Shown piece by piece: positions 1 through 12,365 of a stretch of 64,000 nucleotides of DNA. The number at the start of each line of letters is the position of its first letter. Position 1 is the stretch's first letter. The stretch comes from Liolophura sinensis (taxonomy: Eukaryota > Mollusca > Polyplacophora > Chitonida > Chitonidae), in NCBI RefSeq assembly GCF_032854445.1, contig NC_088303.1, forward strand, positions 29,331,501-29,395,500. The letters run 5' to 3'. Position numbers and translations under genes: made by a program. The notes beneath the pieces are model-generated. The model worked only from the letters and a program-made list of their open reading frames with translations. It made no database searches and was not told the DNA's origin.

Positions 1-189
1 GCAAGGTGTTTATTCAAGTATATTCTCAAGGCATTATCCTGCGTTGACTGATAAAATTATACATTTTATGAAGCCCGTTAATCTGGCCAACCCAGCTAAT
101 GTAGCTTTGTCGCCGAAATCAAAGTTAAACGTCTGCATAAATTGTACTGAAAACTGCTCTTTCATATGTGAAAGGTTGAGGAACTGGGG
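1..189 (+). mobile_element. MITE-1 copy, 5' end cut by the window edge
   Basis: This is a non-autonomous DNA-transposon-like repeat. It aligns along its length with segments at 8795-9004, 30614-30829 and 53606-53813. Shared landmarks in order are a GTTTATTCAAG block, GCATTAT, GAAGCCC, GTAGnTTTGTC, ATAAATTGTACTGAAA, CTCTTTCATATGTGAAA and a terminal GTTGAGGAA. The right terminus GAACTGGGG is followed by TA, as in the other copies. The left inverted repeat would lie before base 1. It has no coding capacity. Orientation is set by the internal order and matches the other three copies. Confidence 0.7.
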
Positions 190-1153
190 TACACCGTGGT
201 GCTTAGTGTTGAATTTTTACAGGTTGGTGGAGGTTTGTTACTGTTAAAATCAGTTTGAAGACATTTAGAAAAGCTGCTAAATTTTATAACAAAAGCACAT
301 AAATTATATATAAAAAGAAAATGTTTTTCTTTCCAAATGCTTTTTAGGTTGAATACAATACATAAAAAAGTCACATGATTATTACAACACCAATAATTAC
401 TAGAATAATCCTCTAAACCCTGACAGATGTATCAAACCAACAGGAGATATAGTGCAACAAAAGTAAGTTCGCCCTAAAAGTTTTTGGATATCTCCCGTGG
501 TATGTACCAGATTGCAATGAAATTTTGCATACATCATCCCAGTAATCCGGCAGACGTGGTACATCAAGGATTAATGTGCAGGTGCAGTTGTGCCGTAATG
601 GGCATGCGCAAACTGAAAATCGTTTAATTCTGAAAGTTTCACAAAAGGAGCCATTTGAATGGCTTTCCTAGTAAACCATGTGCCATGAATCAAGCCACAG
701 CTACAAGCATAGGCTAGCTGGAAGAAAACACTCAGGCACTCTCCAAAAATCTGACACTTGAGGATATGCCAAAAACTAATTTTTAAAATTCATGCTGGTA
801 ATTTAAGCAATGTGTGAACAGGTTCAGCCTGACAAGTCATATAGCTGCTGAGGTGAGCGGAGTGCGATTGCACCACAACATACACCAACCTGTGCCCATG
901 TTTCTACCACCAAGGTGAGTCAATCCTGTCACTTTTGTACATTATGTCAATCAATTTGGCAATGGGTCAGACAGAAAACTTCAATCCCAAACATTTCAAA
1001 ACATGTATGTGTGGCAGTAAATGAACCAAGAGAAAAACTGATGGAACAGCTATGGTATGAAATAGAATATAATATGGCTGGGTGGGGTGTCATGTCTGGT
1101 GTCTGTGGCATGACACTTTAGTGGCGGCAGCACTTTGGCGATAGATACTGTTG
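190..1153. other. Unique sequence, no gene seen
   Basis: The short frames here have no recognisable domain, no codon bias and no convincing splice context. Nothing else stands out except ordinary AT-rich sequence. Confidence 0.5.
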
Positions 1154-1177
1154 TGTATATATATATATATATATATG
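1154..1177. repeat. (AT)n microsatellite
   Basis: About eleven uninterrupted TA dinucleotides. Confidence 0.95.
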
Positions 1178-1240
1178 TGAAGTCACCTAACAAATGACTT
1201 GTTGTCATCTTCAGCGTAAGAACAACGTAAAACCCCATGC

Positions 1241-1292
1241 ATGTATACATACATACATACATACATACATACACACATACACATATGCACAC
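1241..1292. repeat. (CATA)n/(CA)n microsatellite
   Basis: About eight CATA tetranucleotides pass into CACA-rich sequence. On the minus strand this makes the Val/Cys/Tyr/Met-rich stretch of a spurious open frame. Confidence 0.9.
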
Positions 1293-1550
1293 ACATTTTA
1301 ACTGGAGGATCATACAACAGACACATGCTAAGGATAAGCAAGCCCTGGGCCTTGTGAACATGACTAACTCAACAGCCTTGATGCACCCAGCTAGCAAGAG
1401 TCCATGAGAGACACATTTAGTAAGACACCCAGAGCCCTCTGATAGGACACCTCTGAATGGATGCATCAGATGAGACACCCTAGTTACATTACCCCAAGAC
1501 CGCAGTAGCCAATTACCAGTTAGTTTTAATCTTACAATGACAGCAAAACA

Positions 1551-1581
1551 CCCCCCCCCCCCTGCCCCCCCCCCCCCCCCC
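1551..1581. repeat. Poly-C tract
   Basis: Two runs of C (12 and 17 bases) are separated by TG. The complement is G-rich and could fold as a G-quadruplex. Read on the minus strand it gives the Gly-rich start of a spurious frame. Confidence 0.95.
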
Positions 1582-2959
1582 AATAAAGAAGCCTCAAGTG
1601 TCAGGTTTAACTTTAAACTGTCTAGGGCCTTTAGCTGTCATGCTTATGCCTCAACGGATGGATTACTTTTCTTAATAAGAACAACATTATAAAGAAATAT
1701 TCATTTAATTCAAGCTATATGTATGTTTCCCTGTAGCAGCATGTTACAATGAAAATGAAGTAATTTCCACCCAGATCCACAAAACAACTGTAGCTGGTCT
1801 TCATGTACTTTGTTACAATGCACACTGTCCCACCCCACTAGAGCCTCTATCATCTTGAAACAGTTTAAAGAGGTTTCATACTGAATGTTCCTACATTCAC
1901 CTAAAACCATCTGGTTACAATCAAATCCTCAAATTTAGATAAGGGTTAACCTATTTATCATACAGACTAATGAGTTTTCCAAACACCCACTACAGCTTCA
2001 CCTACCACCTCTGTACAGTTAATGCACCCAAGGGCTATACTGTCTGAAAAATTGGCATGCAATAACGTTCGGACTTTGATAAATTTCTAACCAACTTCTT
2101 ACAGCAAAAGAAATTTCCTTAGAAATCTGTCTTTCAGGCAGGAAATGAGTATTTAAGAGCAAAAAGAAAATTTTATTCACTGCCAATTTTTGGGGGAAAA
2201 TCTGAAGGAAATAAGATTTTGCCTCATTAGATTTTAAACAACTTGTTTAATATTGCTTTGCATCTTGAGCTTTTCCATCTTTTTTCTTTGTACAAATAAA
2301 GTCCTATTTACTTTTTCAATGACAACGGACATCAAAGCTAAATGTACAAAACACTCTAAAAGCGATTTCAGTTTAATCAAATGCTATAACCAAACACTTG
2401 TTGACATAAATCCCATGTGCTGGCAGATACGGTAAAATAAGGCAAAGATATTTCTTTGAAATGACAGTTTAAAATATCCATCATCAGATGCGCAAGAGCA
2501 GAGGTCTCTAGAGACCGAGTTCAAGTCTCCCTCAACTCAACATTTTCACCAGCATCGATTAGAATGCAGGAAATAACATTAATATGCAGCCATTCCCCGC
2601 AAGAATTCTGCAGATACTACTTCTAGGAGCCATTACATATCAAACATCACAATGTGGTTTAATACTTCAAACAATTCTTCCTCCATGTTTCATCACTTAG
2701 CCACAGCTAGCATGAAGATGGATAACATTCATGCCTAATGCTGCTGGGATTATTCACAAAGTCAGGTTTCATACATGTTCGGCATATTCCTGTTTACTGA
2801 GCCAAAAGTGTAGTGTTGCATCATTTGCATGTGTTAAATATGAATTCCTGACATATCTGAAAGATTTTTTCATTTCAATATAATTTTTGTGAAATATTTT
2901 AGTATGTCAATGCATGGAAATGTCAGAAACTAGATGGTAACAAGAATTCAATTCAATGA
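1582..2959. other. Unique sequence, no gene seen
   Basis: No domain-bearing frame and no repeat of the families described here was found. A lone GTTCAAGTC (Pol III B-box-like) near 2522 has no A box at usable distance. Confidence 0.5.
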
Positions 2960-3171
2960 AGGCGAGCTACCAGGGCAGATATTTTGAGGTCCACCAGTGG
3001 CCAGCATTACTGGTGGAGGAAACCTGAGCACAGCCTGGGTAAAACCCATGACCATCCGCAGGTTGCTGACAGACCTTCTCACATATGGCCGGAAAGGAAG
3101 CCAGCATGAGCTGGACTTGAACACACAGCGACCTCATTGGCGAGAAGCTCCAGGGGGCAGATGTTTTGAGG
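2960..3171 (-). mobile_element. SINE-A copy, truncated at both ends, inside a direct repeat
   Basis: On the minus strand the segment shows the SINE-A body: the GAGCTCAAG-type B-box region (here TGTTCAAGTCC), CTCATGCTGGCTTCC, GGCCATATGTGAGAAGG, the GCAACCTGCGGATGGTCATGG block and CCACCAGTAATGCTGGCCAC. The (AAAT)n tail and the 5' tRNA head are missing. It is flanked by near-identical 15-mers, GCAGATATTTTGAGG at 2975-2989 and GCAGATGTTTTGAGG at 3157-3171. The similarity extends inward into SINE sequence, so this may be a local duplication rather than a plain target duplication. Confidence 0.75.
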
Positions 3172-4227
3172 AAGAGGAGGGTGTCTGTATATGCGTGTGA
3201 TATTGTGTGCATGGTACATCTCCCTAAAAAGGCAAGATGAACTTACTGTAATTCACCTAAACTTTAGCCATTTTCAAGTGATGCACTTTGTTTGATTCAA
3301 ACTTGAGGTGAAATACAGTGATTCTGACAGTTGCAATTTCAGCACAAGAGTATTGGACAACAGTGATACAGTCTGGCTGTCTTGACAACTGAGGTACCCC
3401 GAAACTTGCATTCTGCCAACATTAATTTGTAATTCAGCATTGTGGGCAAGATAGAAGTGGACACTTACACTGTCACCCTAAGAGATGTCATGTGGCATTT
3501 CCTGATGAATGCTCTGAACACCAGTGTAGCCAGACACACAAGGTACGTATGTATCTTCCTGACTAAACCTTGTCAAGATAGATAACACTTGTAACATCTC
3601 TACATATAAACTTCCTCATTATTACTCGATGGACTCGCTACAAGATGAGAATGAATGCATGTATAAACATGAATTGACCAGCAGCATTGAAGGCTACTGT
3701 CACCCAATCATACACATTTCTTTCATCTTTCGCTTTTAACTTTGATGTGGAGATCAAGGTTTCAAAACTGGACTGGAATGTCTTGGTAAATGCCTCAAGT
3801 GTACAACGTGTTATATACTGGACATGAATAAATACAGTGTTACAGTTTGGAGATGGCCATTTCTCAGTGTTTAACAGCTGGTTGTTGAAGGGTGTGATAT
3901 TAATAGGAGCGATATCCCTGCTGTCTGTCAGTGAGGACTGGCCAGGGCTGGACTGGTCATTATCTGCATATTTCTGACCACTTGACCACATGGGTACTGA
4001 CCAACCCCACTGCTGATAATCTAATGCCTGACATCCTGTAATTTTTCAAACTTTCCTCTGTTTTCACAGGGAACAGTTAGGCCTAATTTTGGCACAAGTA
4101 ACATTCAAAGATGTCATTTTCATTGATGAATATTTTCAAAACCCAAAGGAACTTTCCGAAACAGAATGAATCAATGTTCTGAATAAATGGTATATTGTAC
4201 AAACAATGCACAATCTACAATTGAATT
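3172..4227. other. Unique sequence, no gene seen
   Basis: A 117-codon minus-strand frame at 3638-3991 has no recognised domain and a composition like its surroundings. I do not call it a gene. Confidence 0.5.
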
Positions 4228-4255
4228 TTTTGGTAGATTGTACAATCTACCAAAA
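4228..4255. repeat. 28-bp perfect palindrome
   Basis: The left arm TTTTGGTAGATTGT (4228-4241) is followed at once by its exact reverse complement (4242-4255), with no loop. A partial third copy of the arm, CAATCTACAA, lies just upstream at 4211-4220. Confidence 0.95.
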
Positions 4256-4555
4256 TTTATTGCTTTAGATGGAAGTGAGTAGGTGGTGGGTGATGGTAAT
4301 TAGGTTATTAGATGGTAGTTTTAATTCCACGCTAAAACATTTGATGTTTGTATCATGTAAAAATTATGAAAGTTTTTCCATAAAAGATCTGAACCCTTTT
4401 TCCTATATTACATATAAATTGGTCTGATCAACCAAAGATGTGGGCTTGGGATATGTTTCTGAAACTACACACTCATTATTCATGCACATGTGCAGCCTGC
4501 CCATCAGGATAACACACACATGTAGGTCTTTTCTGAAAACTGAAAATATGACTAA

Positions 4556-4655
4556 TTACTTATTTATTTATTTATTTATTTGCTTGGTGTTTTATGGCGT
4601 TCAAGAATATATCACTTATACATAGGTGGCCAACATTATAGTGGAAGGAAACCTG
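4556..4655 (-). mobile_element. SINE-A 3' fragment
   Basis: On the plus strand it opens with five to six TTTA units, then TTGCTTGGTGTTTTATGGCG, TTCAAGAATAT, CACTTATAC and GGTGGCCAACATTATAGTGG. This is the SINE-A tail and 3' domain. Sequence beyond about 4655 no longer matches, so the copy is 5' truncated, as expected of incomplete reverse transcription. Confidence 0.85.
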
Positions 4656-5402
4656 AAAATCTGTAAACCATACATGACAAAATGCAGTGATGAAAGAAAA
4701 TCTGAGGGAGGTTCTCTTCTATCTCTGTCAAAAGTTTAATGATTTGTTTGGACGTCTTACAGACACTGTTAGACTTATGCACCAACATGGAAAGTTTGAG
4801 AGTGGTACATACTGCTGTTTTAGAGTTAACTAACTGCCATACAACCTTTTATACTAAACTGTGGATAAAGAAACATAAAGAAATGTTTATACAGCAAACT
4901 TAACAAATATTACCCACATTATTACTTCATAGTAAGAGAACTCTGCAACTAATTTTTAAATTAACAATTTATATTCATTTTATATCTTTTATGTCCTTTT
5001 GCAACTACGAAAGCATTGCAGCTCTATGGAGCCTTATAATAATCAGCTTGTAGCTATATTTTGCTTCCAAGATTCCTGGTGAGCTGGAAGTCAATTTTAC
5101 TGTGGGATAATAAACATCTGTACACGATCTTTGATCCTAATCTGATCATGTGAGGATGTAACTAATGTATTATCAAAACTTTAGAAACATGTGTGATTAC
5201 GTTCTACATGTCTGTAAGGAAGATTTCACCACTGATCACATGAAAATCAGAATTCTCTCCCATGAAATTTCTTTATCAGCACAATTTAAAAAAAAACATT
5301 GAAATTATCAAGATTTGCCTTTATTCAGAAAAGCAAGGAATGCCAATGTATTTTTGTGAGAGTATTATCACCAGCAGTTCTGGGCTTCACACTGTTTTTG
5401 AC
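4656..5402. other. Unique sequence, no gene seen
   Basis: AT-rich sequence without recognised features. Confidence 0.45.
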
Positions 5403-5411
5403 ATCAAAGGA

Positions 5412-5648
5412 TGGAGCCTCTGTGGCTCAGTTGGTTACTGCGCTAACGCAGCGATATGACCCAGGGGCCTCTCACCAATGCGGCTGCTGTGAGTTAAAGT
5501 CCAGCTTATGCTAGGAAGGTCTGTCAGCAACCTGCGCATGGTCGTGGGTTCCCCCCTGGCTGTGCCTGGTTTCCTCCCACCACAATGCTGGCTGCCATCG
5601 TATATGTGAAATATTCTTGAGTACGGCATAAAACACCAATCAAATAAA
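5412..5648 (+). mobile_element. SINE-A, near full length
   Basis: This is a tRNA-derived SINE in plus orientation. The head GAGCCTCTGTGGCTCAG carries a Pol III A box (TGGCTCAGTTGG, 5423-5434). A B-box-like GTTAAAGTCC (5493-5502) is one base from the consensus. The body CCTGGTTTCCTCCCACCA and the 3' domain (GTGAAATATTCTTGAGTACG, AAAACACCAATC) end in AAATAAAT. Possible imperfect target duplications begin ATCAAAG at 5403 and 5648. It encodes nothing and would depend on a LINE partner for movement. Short frames overlapping it are chance. Confidence 0.9.
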
Positions 5649-5655
5649 TCAAAGA

Positions 5656-7777
5656 AGGACACTGGAACATTTGTCTTCAAAGTTATACTAGTGTTCATTA
5701 ACGGTACATTTTACTCTGTTGAGTGAATTAAGCCTGGATGAGGGTAAATATACTTGTGCATGTGTGAGTTGCTTGTCAGGGCTGCCAGAGGTAATCCCAA
5801 CATAGACTGAACATGCTTGAGCTAGGTGCACAAGAGGTGACAATAAAACATTATAAGATAGGATTGAAATACTGATTTAACACAGGTTAATTACATAGGT
5901 AAATTACTATGATGCCTGTAGGGTGATTGACAAAACAGCGACCAGTTTAGTCGCAGTGCTAAGAATGGCAAATCAGCTTAGACTCACATCAGCTTTTGTT
6001 GGCACTTGAATTTCACACACACTTCAAGAAAAATTTCTGTAAATTAACTCAATTCATGACCGAAAATACATCAATTAGTGAACTGAAACAAACTGAATAT
6101 TCTTAAAGTAATTAACCCATTCCTACTGTGAGACAAAATTACGATACGTGTGGAACATCAGTTGACGCGCTCGATTATGGTGGTGCAATGTATGCCACCA
6201 ACCTTTGCTGCTAAACTATTTGTTTATCTACAGGCATGTGATCCACATGTTGTAGCTCCTGGTTGGAGCCTACAGTTACATGTTCACCATGGCCCTATCA
6301 CTATCGCCTGTGAGTGGACACATGCCCTTCACAGTCTGTCTAAACTTGTAACTAGTCAACTGCTTCTGGTAAAGGATACTGCTCACTTCCTGTACAAGGT
6401 ACAACAGAGTCTTGATATGTCCCAAGGAGTAAATGTCCTAAAAAAAGTTATACATATACAAACAAATCTACAAAACGCTTTGAACAAGGCAACTGTTTAG
6501 GTGTAAAACAGCACAAAACATGAAAGAAGCAGACAGAGTAATTAAGAGTTTGGCATGCAATTTCAACTGTTTAGTAAATAATACTTCTACATGCACATTA
6601 CTATTATTAAAATCCACATATATGGTCCAAAACAGTATATCACGCATGAAACTGACACCGATTTTGATAAATTTCAAGTACATACTCCATGTTTCGCAAT
6701 CAGAAGGTAAAAAAAGACGGTGTGAAAGTAACTCCCTAGACAATGATAGAGCCCACAAACACCAGGTCTATACTCCAAAACTGCCTGTAATTTTATACCA
6801 GTTATTTCACTACAGCCAAAAGGCAAGAGACATTGTTGACCAAGCCATTTTCACATAATTACTGGGTCCATGTCACTGCCAGCCTGTACCAAGAGCTGGT
6901 CTATAACTCTCCCTTGCTAAGCCCCTTGGCCATTTCTGCTTGACCAATTGGGTACCAGAGCTTGTAAGAGCTAAAGTAGAACTGTTATAGCATCTGCAGG
7001 TACACAACCATCAACGGTATTTACCTCCATGTCGTTCAAACAGAGTCTAACTGTAAAGGTCAAATTTACCCTCGACCCATTGAGATAAATTGTATAACAG
7101 CTTGGGGGCCTCATAATACAGTCATAAGTGGTCACGCTTCCCCAATACTCATGTTGGGTTTTCTTCAAAGTTTCTGGCTTATTGATTTGTGAAATTTAAT
7201 TCTTCTCATCGTGGATTTGCCTGTTCTCCCATGAGACCCTGTCTCTTTTATCTGAGTCTGTGTTCACTATCAGGCAGATTGGCTAACATGCCATGTCAAA
7301 GGAAAGGGCTCACTTTGAAATGGCAATAAATTTATAAACGCTGGTCCGTATCTAATTGCTCATGTGAAAATAGCTGAAGAAGTTAAAGCACTAATTCAAC
7401 ATTCTTTCTGATGAACCTGTAACGGGATTTCATGGCAATTAATTCAGTTATGTTGCAAAGATGTGCAGTACATCTGTATTTTTATCTTCCTTTAGATATA
7501 TTATAAAAAGAACTAGAACTGCTCCTTTAAGAATTGAATAAACTGACAGAATATGACTTAAAATCTACAGGGTATCTTGCCAACTGAGATGCTGTTACAG
7601 CTGCTAATCAGGAGATTGAATACAACATACACAGAATGTTCTGGTGACTAGGTGGAAAGGCCTTAGGATCTCCTTCCACTTTAGAGTTACTATCACTCCA
7701 TTCTGAAATATTCTGTACAAGACTACAGGTGCCTCATGGACACAGGCGTTAATCAGACTAACTGGTGCTTTTACAAG
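5656..7777. other. Unique sequence, no gene seen
   Basis: Frames of 116 and 112 codons at 6150-6500 and 6520-6858 have no recognisable domain. The segment 6861-6963 resembles 26898-26974 in patches (see findings). Confidence 0.45.
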
Positions 7778-7788
7778 CCAATTTATTT

Positions 7789-8034
7789 ATTTGATTTATT
7801 TATTTGATTGGTGTTTTACGCCACACTCAAGAATATTTCACTTATACGATGACAGCCAGCATTATGGTGGGATGAAACTGGGCATAGCCCAGTGGAACCC
7901 ATGACCATCTCCAGAGGTCGGAGAGGAAGCCAGCATGAGCTGGACTTGAACTCACAGGGAAAGCATTATTCAAAGGCACCTGGGTCATTGCACGGTGCTA
8001 GTGTGCTAGCCCCTTCGGCCACAGAGGCCCCCCA
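7789..8034 (-). mobile_element. SINE-A, near full length, with 11-bp target duplication
   Basis: A complete SINE-A on the minus strand, running from the (AAAT)n tail at low coordinates to the head GGGCCTCTGTGGCC near 8030. A perfect target duplication CCAATTTATTT flanks it (7778-7788 and 8035-8045), so the insertion is well defined. Between the body and the B-box region about 35 bp of the usual sequence is missing: GGTCGGAGAGGAAG follows CATCTCCAGA directly. Confidence 0.93.
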
Positions 8035-8460
8035 CCAATTTATTTCACACAGTGTCTTCATAAAAGGTTAAGCAAACATGACCAAAAAACACTTTGTTTT
8101 CCTATTGATGGACTACTGGGCTGGTGCCTTCAGCTTTTAGTGAATATTAATGGTGTAACTGGATTAAATAAATACACATCCATTGTTCAGCAGAAAAACA
8201 AGGCTGTCATTAAATTACAAAAAGCAACAAATATACTGTTAGGTCATGAAAACAATTTTGGAAAGATGGTTGAATTCCCAAACTGATAAAACTCACTGAT
8301 GCACACCTCAATGTTTTAAAAACTGATTTTGATTAAAAACACTGATCATGGTTTATATCAATATGACGAAACCATAAGAAAATTAAGTTGCCTCCGAACA
8401 ATGGAGCAATAACACATCCGCATGAAACTCTTTTAAAACATAACTGTCTCTCAACTCATA

Positions 8461-8518
8461 TCAAGTTTCAATTCAACCGTGTGAAGTATATCAAGTTTCA
8501 AATCAATCCTGTGAAGTC
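8461..8518. repeat. 30-bp tandem duplication
   Basis: Two adjacent copies of TCAAGTTTCAATTCAACC followed by GTGTGAAGT, at 8461 and 8491, with three or four mismatches. Confidence 0.85.
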
Positions 8519-8794
8519 TTCTGAAAAAATGAAAAATTGTGGAAAACCTAGGACATCATTTGTGTAAAAATTTCTCCCTTCTTAAGCCGTTATTATTCAG
8601 CTTAAATACACAATACATTGTGAAGCTAAAACTTTATCTGTACTTTATAACTGGTTGAGTTTTAGTTTAACAGCATAAAGCACAGCAAAAAAAGTCGGGG
8701 CAAATATCTGATTCGACTGAGTAATGGAAGGTACAGTGCACATACCAGCTTAGATCCCCTTGAATCCATGAGAATACGAACAAATAATGCATTT

Positions 8795-9004
8795 CTGTAA
8801 TTATTCAACCTTTTTTGAAAAGTATTTATTCAAGTCAATTCTAAGGGCATTATTCTGTGTAGGCTGATAAAATTACAGTTTTGGTGAAGCCCTGAAATTG
8901 GTCAATACAACCAACGTAGTTTTGTCTCCAAAATAAAAATAAAAACATGCATAAATTGCATTGAAAGTTGCTCTTTCATATGCGAAAAGATTGAGGAATT
9001 AGGG
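8795..9004 (+). mobile_element. MITE-1, complete copy
   Basis: The left terminus CTGTAATTATTCAACCTTTT is an inverted match to the right terminus, whose reverse complement begins CCCTAATTCCTCAATCTTTT. Element length is about 210 bp. The right side is followed by TA, but the left flank is TT, so the presumed TA duplication has decayed. There is no open frame of note. Confidence 0.75.
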
Positions 9005-12000
9005 TAACTCTGAATTTTAACTTGATGATGATCCAACAAATTATTGGCTGTGGTGAGACATCTTACCACGCAATGGTGTTATAACTGCAAACAAGAAGGA
9101 GCCAACAATTTGTACACCTGTACTATGCACAATATTAAACTGAAGGCTATATTTAAGTATTAGTTCTGTCCAAGTTTTGGCACACATTACTTGAAGGAAA
9201 GGTCAAACCATGTCCACAGAACTACTTGTGCGTCATTGATCACAATATATACCAGGTAAACAGGAAATCTCCGATAAGACCTGTCATTACAAGGTCATTT
9301 TTAGAAGTGGGCTACAATAAATCCAAGCCTACACTGTATACTTAAATAAGGCCAAGACAAACAAAAGTGTTTCCGCAGGCTCAAGTTCTGCGAATACTGC
9401 AGGGTACCTTAGGATTTTTGATGAATCAGCCAAGCATCAAACTTTCACTTTAATAAAATTATTTCAGTTTAACTTCTGTGGACAATTATCTATTATACAA
9501 AAGAAGGAATGATATAGGAGTTCATAACAGAAAACTTAAGCTAGTTTTAATTTCCATCACTTATCTCGACAACATAAATTTCCATAAGACAGGGCGAAAT
9601 AAAAGTTTCAAGCCTAGCTATATTTGTTGATTATGTTGATATATGAACAATTCTTCACCCATGTTTAAACCAAAATGGCAACAGTGTTGACACTCATAAA
9701 TGTCAATCAGTTCAAGTCAGGCTGGGGCAGTGATCATATGAAACTCATGGCAAGTCAATTAAGTAATGTCAAGTCGGTCATCTTGGAGTTAAATTTCGCT
9801 GTTCATGTCAGCTATCATGAAGGATAATCATATCTACTGAGATATATCAATCCTTTGTGTTCTATCCTTGATCTGACGATACCACTAGCATTTAACAATA
9901 TTGAGGTTATGAGAGAAAAAGTTTCACTTGAAAGCAAAGGCAGAAATCATTCACACCATAAACCCCTTCATCCTGCTTATTTTAGAATGAACATGTGTAC
10001 ATGTAAGCTAAAATTGCAAAAATTAATTTGAAGCCTAACATAATAGAGCACAGGTAAATCTTACTTTGGGCTTTAGATAAAGACCCAAAATGGCTAGTGA
10101 TATTGTTGTCAAAAATACTCAGACGTGATCAACATCGCAGTTACATGAAAATTACACATAATCAAATATGAAATGATGTTACAGCTTACATCACCTTACC
10201 TGTCCATCTTAAGCCTAATAATGTCAGCTAACTGGACAGGTGGGCCATGACTTAACTTCAAACACCATCCACCACAATCTACACTACTCCTATCGCCAGA
10301 CAAGGCTTCCACGTTGGCAGAAGGTTAAATTTAACAACAATATTTACGGTATATATCTGAAATGTTGACAAGAACTGCCTGCAACACCTGCCGAAACCTG
10401 ACCCAATAACCTGGAGAAGGGATTTCACTACTGTAAAGTCTGACCTCTGAACTTCTCTTGGGTAGTAAGATCCAGCCACAAAACTTGTGCAATTTAAAAC
10501 TGACCTGTTGCCACTGTTTATAATGGTGAGAGATCAGATAAGCCACACAAAATCACCTGTCAAGATATCAAACTACAAAATCAATTTCTTCTCTGACAGG
10601 TAACTAAAGTGATCTGTATATTGGGCAATCGAAGCAATGAACTGTAATTTGAAGGTCAGGTTACTCCCTAAAGACCAGGTGTATCATTTGTCCTCTGTCA
10701 CAGAGAACAAAGAGTAGAGAATGGTGTTCGTTTTTATTATGGATTACAGGCTCGATAAACAGAAATGAAAAGTCTTATCACAGTCTTGATCTAAAGACTT
10801 AAGAAACCAGAACTCATTCACAGCAATTACTCGATCTAAACCTGAAGACAAAAGTAAAGCCTTCAGACGTAAGCAGAATCATTAATGGTGGGCCAACACA
10901 GGAGATACGATATCCATAGGTGACTTGTTCAAACTAAGTGTACAACACCTTCAATTGAGCTTATCCCAGCCTTTTCTTCAGGATGACCTAACCCCCTCCC
11001 CCTCCTCCTGCCAGCTCCTGTAACATGAAAGCTAATCAACAGGAACTTATGGCCAAACTCTAATGTATTTTTAATTTTTTATTTTTATCTGATTGGCATT
11101 ATGACACTGTAAAAAAAATTTTCACTTACCATGACAGCATTCAAATTAACAGGTAAAGGAAACATGAGAGCCTGAAGTAAAACCACTAAGCCTTGCATGG
11201 CTGTTACAGTGAAACAACCAGGGCAGGGGTCAAGAGTGGCTTAGCCTGACAGTCACATCAAGCTAGCATATTAACCAACATCAATATCCACTAAACTCTC
11301 AGCCACTTATATTTACACAGCATTGCAAGTTGCCTGTGTAAAATACTTGTATTATTTCCATACGAAAAAGTTGATGAGAACACATTTAAGGTCTATGAAA
11401 CAAAAACAGCAAATCATCCAACCAGTCAGTCAATCACTGGAGCCTGGCAACTGTCTGGTCCCCCTCTCTTCACCACATTTCACCCATTACAGCACCCATG
11501 TTTCCAATTAGTTAACCACTGAACAAACACCCCTTCTGCTATCTTCATTAATCTGTCACTGGGTGGCGAACATGAGTTTTACAGCTGAACGCCTGAACAC
11601 AAAAAAAGCATAGTGCTGATATTGTAACAGTGTGGCTCTCCTGCAGGTTTAATGGGAGCTGATGGAGAGAGAACTTTTCTTGAGAAGCTCTCTGGGACAA
11701 GCCGGATCAACACTACCACCTTAGAGCAACTCAGCATTAATTGATCTTTAACTGACATCAAGTCAAGTGACGGATTTATTTAAAGATAACCTATTGACCA
11801 AAGAATGTAAGCAAGTTTTTTCCACAGCTAAATTGTTTTAAACTCTGCTCTCCCCTTTGGCCATTTCCCATCCCAGTTTACACAACCTTGTCTTCACACA
11901 CAGACAGTCAGAACAACTTTGGGCAAACTAATACTGTAGACATAACACAAAGCTATTAGCCTCTTGTCAAACAATAAACACATCATATTTACTGTTGCCA

Positions 12001-12365
12001 AGAAAGCATATCTTCAGCAATAACACAAGAAAAGAAAATCTAAGGAATGTTCGTATCTGCTAGTTAAAACTGGAAAATATTTTAACAAAAGAAGAAAGGC
12101 CACAATGAAAGGTATAAAAATTCTGCTTTTCCCCTTATCTATCATCCTCAGGGCACAAAAATTTGGGCATTTTCATACTTTCATTTCCTAAGGAAAAATA
12201 TGCCTTTCTGGTCCAAAAAGTTTATGCAATTTTTCACACGTAATACTGAAGAAAAGATGGCGATTCCTCTTCATTTCCTGATCTTCAGGAAGTGTTTCTC
12301 TTGCATCCATTCATCAAGATTTCAGTTTCTATCTTTTGTTCCTTCCTATCTTTGGTGATCCACAC
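9005..12365. other. Unique sequence, no gene seen
   Basis: A 3.3 kb stretch with only short frames and none of the dispersed families described here. The CAGGT-containing inverted pair near 10200-10243 (TACCTGTCCAT ... TGGACAGGTGGG) is the only motif noted. Confidence 0.45.

Noticed and set aside
1050-1583. 177-codon minus-strand frame, the longest in the window
   Set aside because: It is built from a poly-C tract (poly-Gly), a (CATA)n run and an (AT)n run. Composition is low-complexity throughout.
3638-3991. 117-codon minus-strand frame in unique sequence
   Set aside because: No recognisable domain, no acceptor or donor context, and a length expected by chance in 64 kb.
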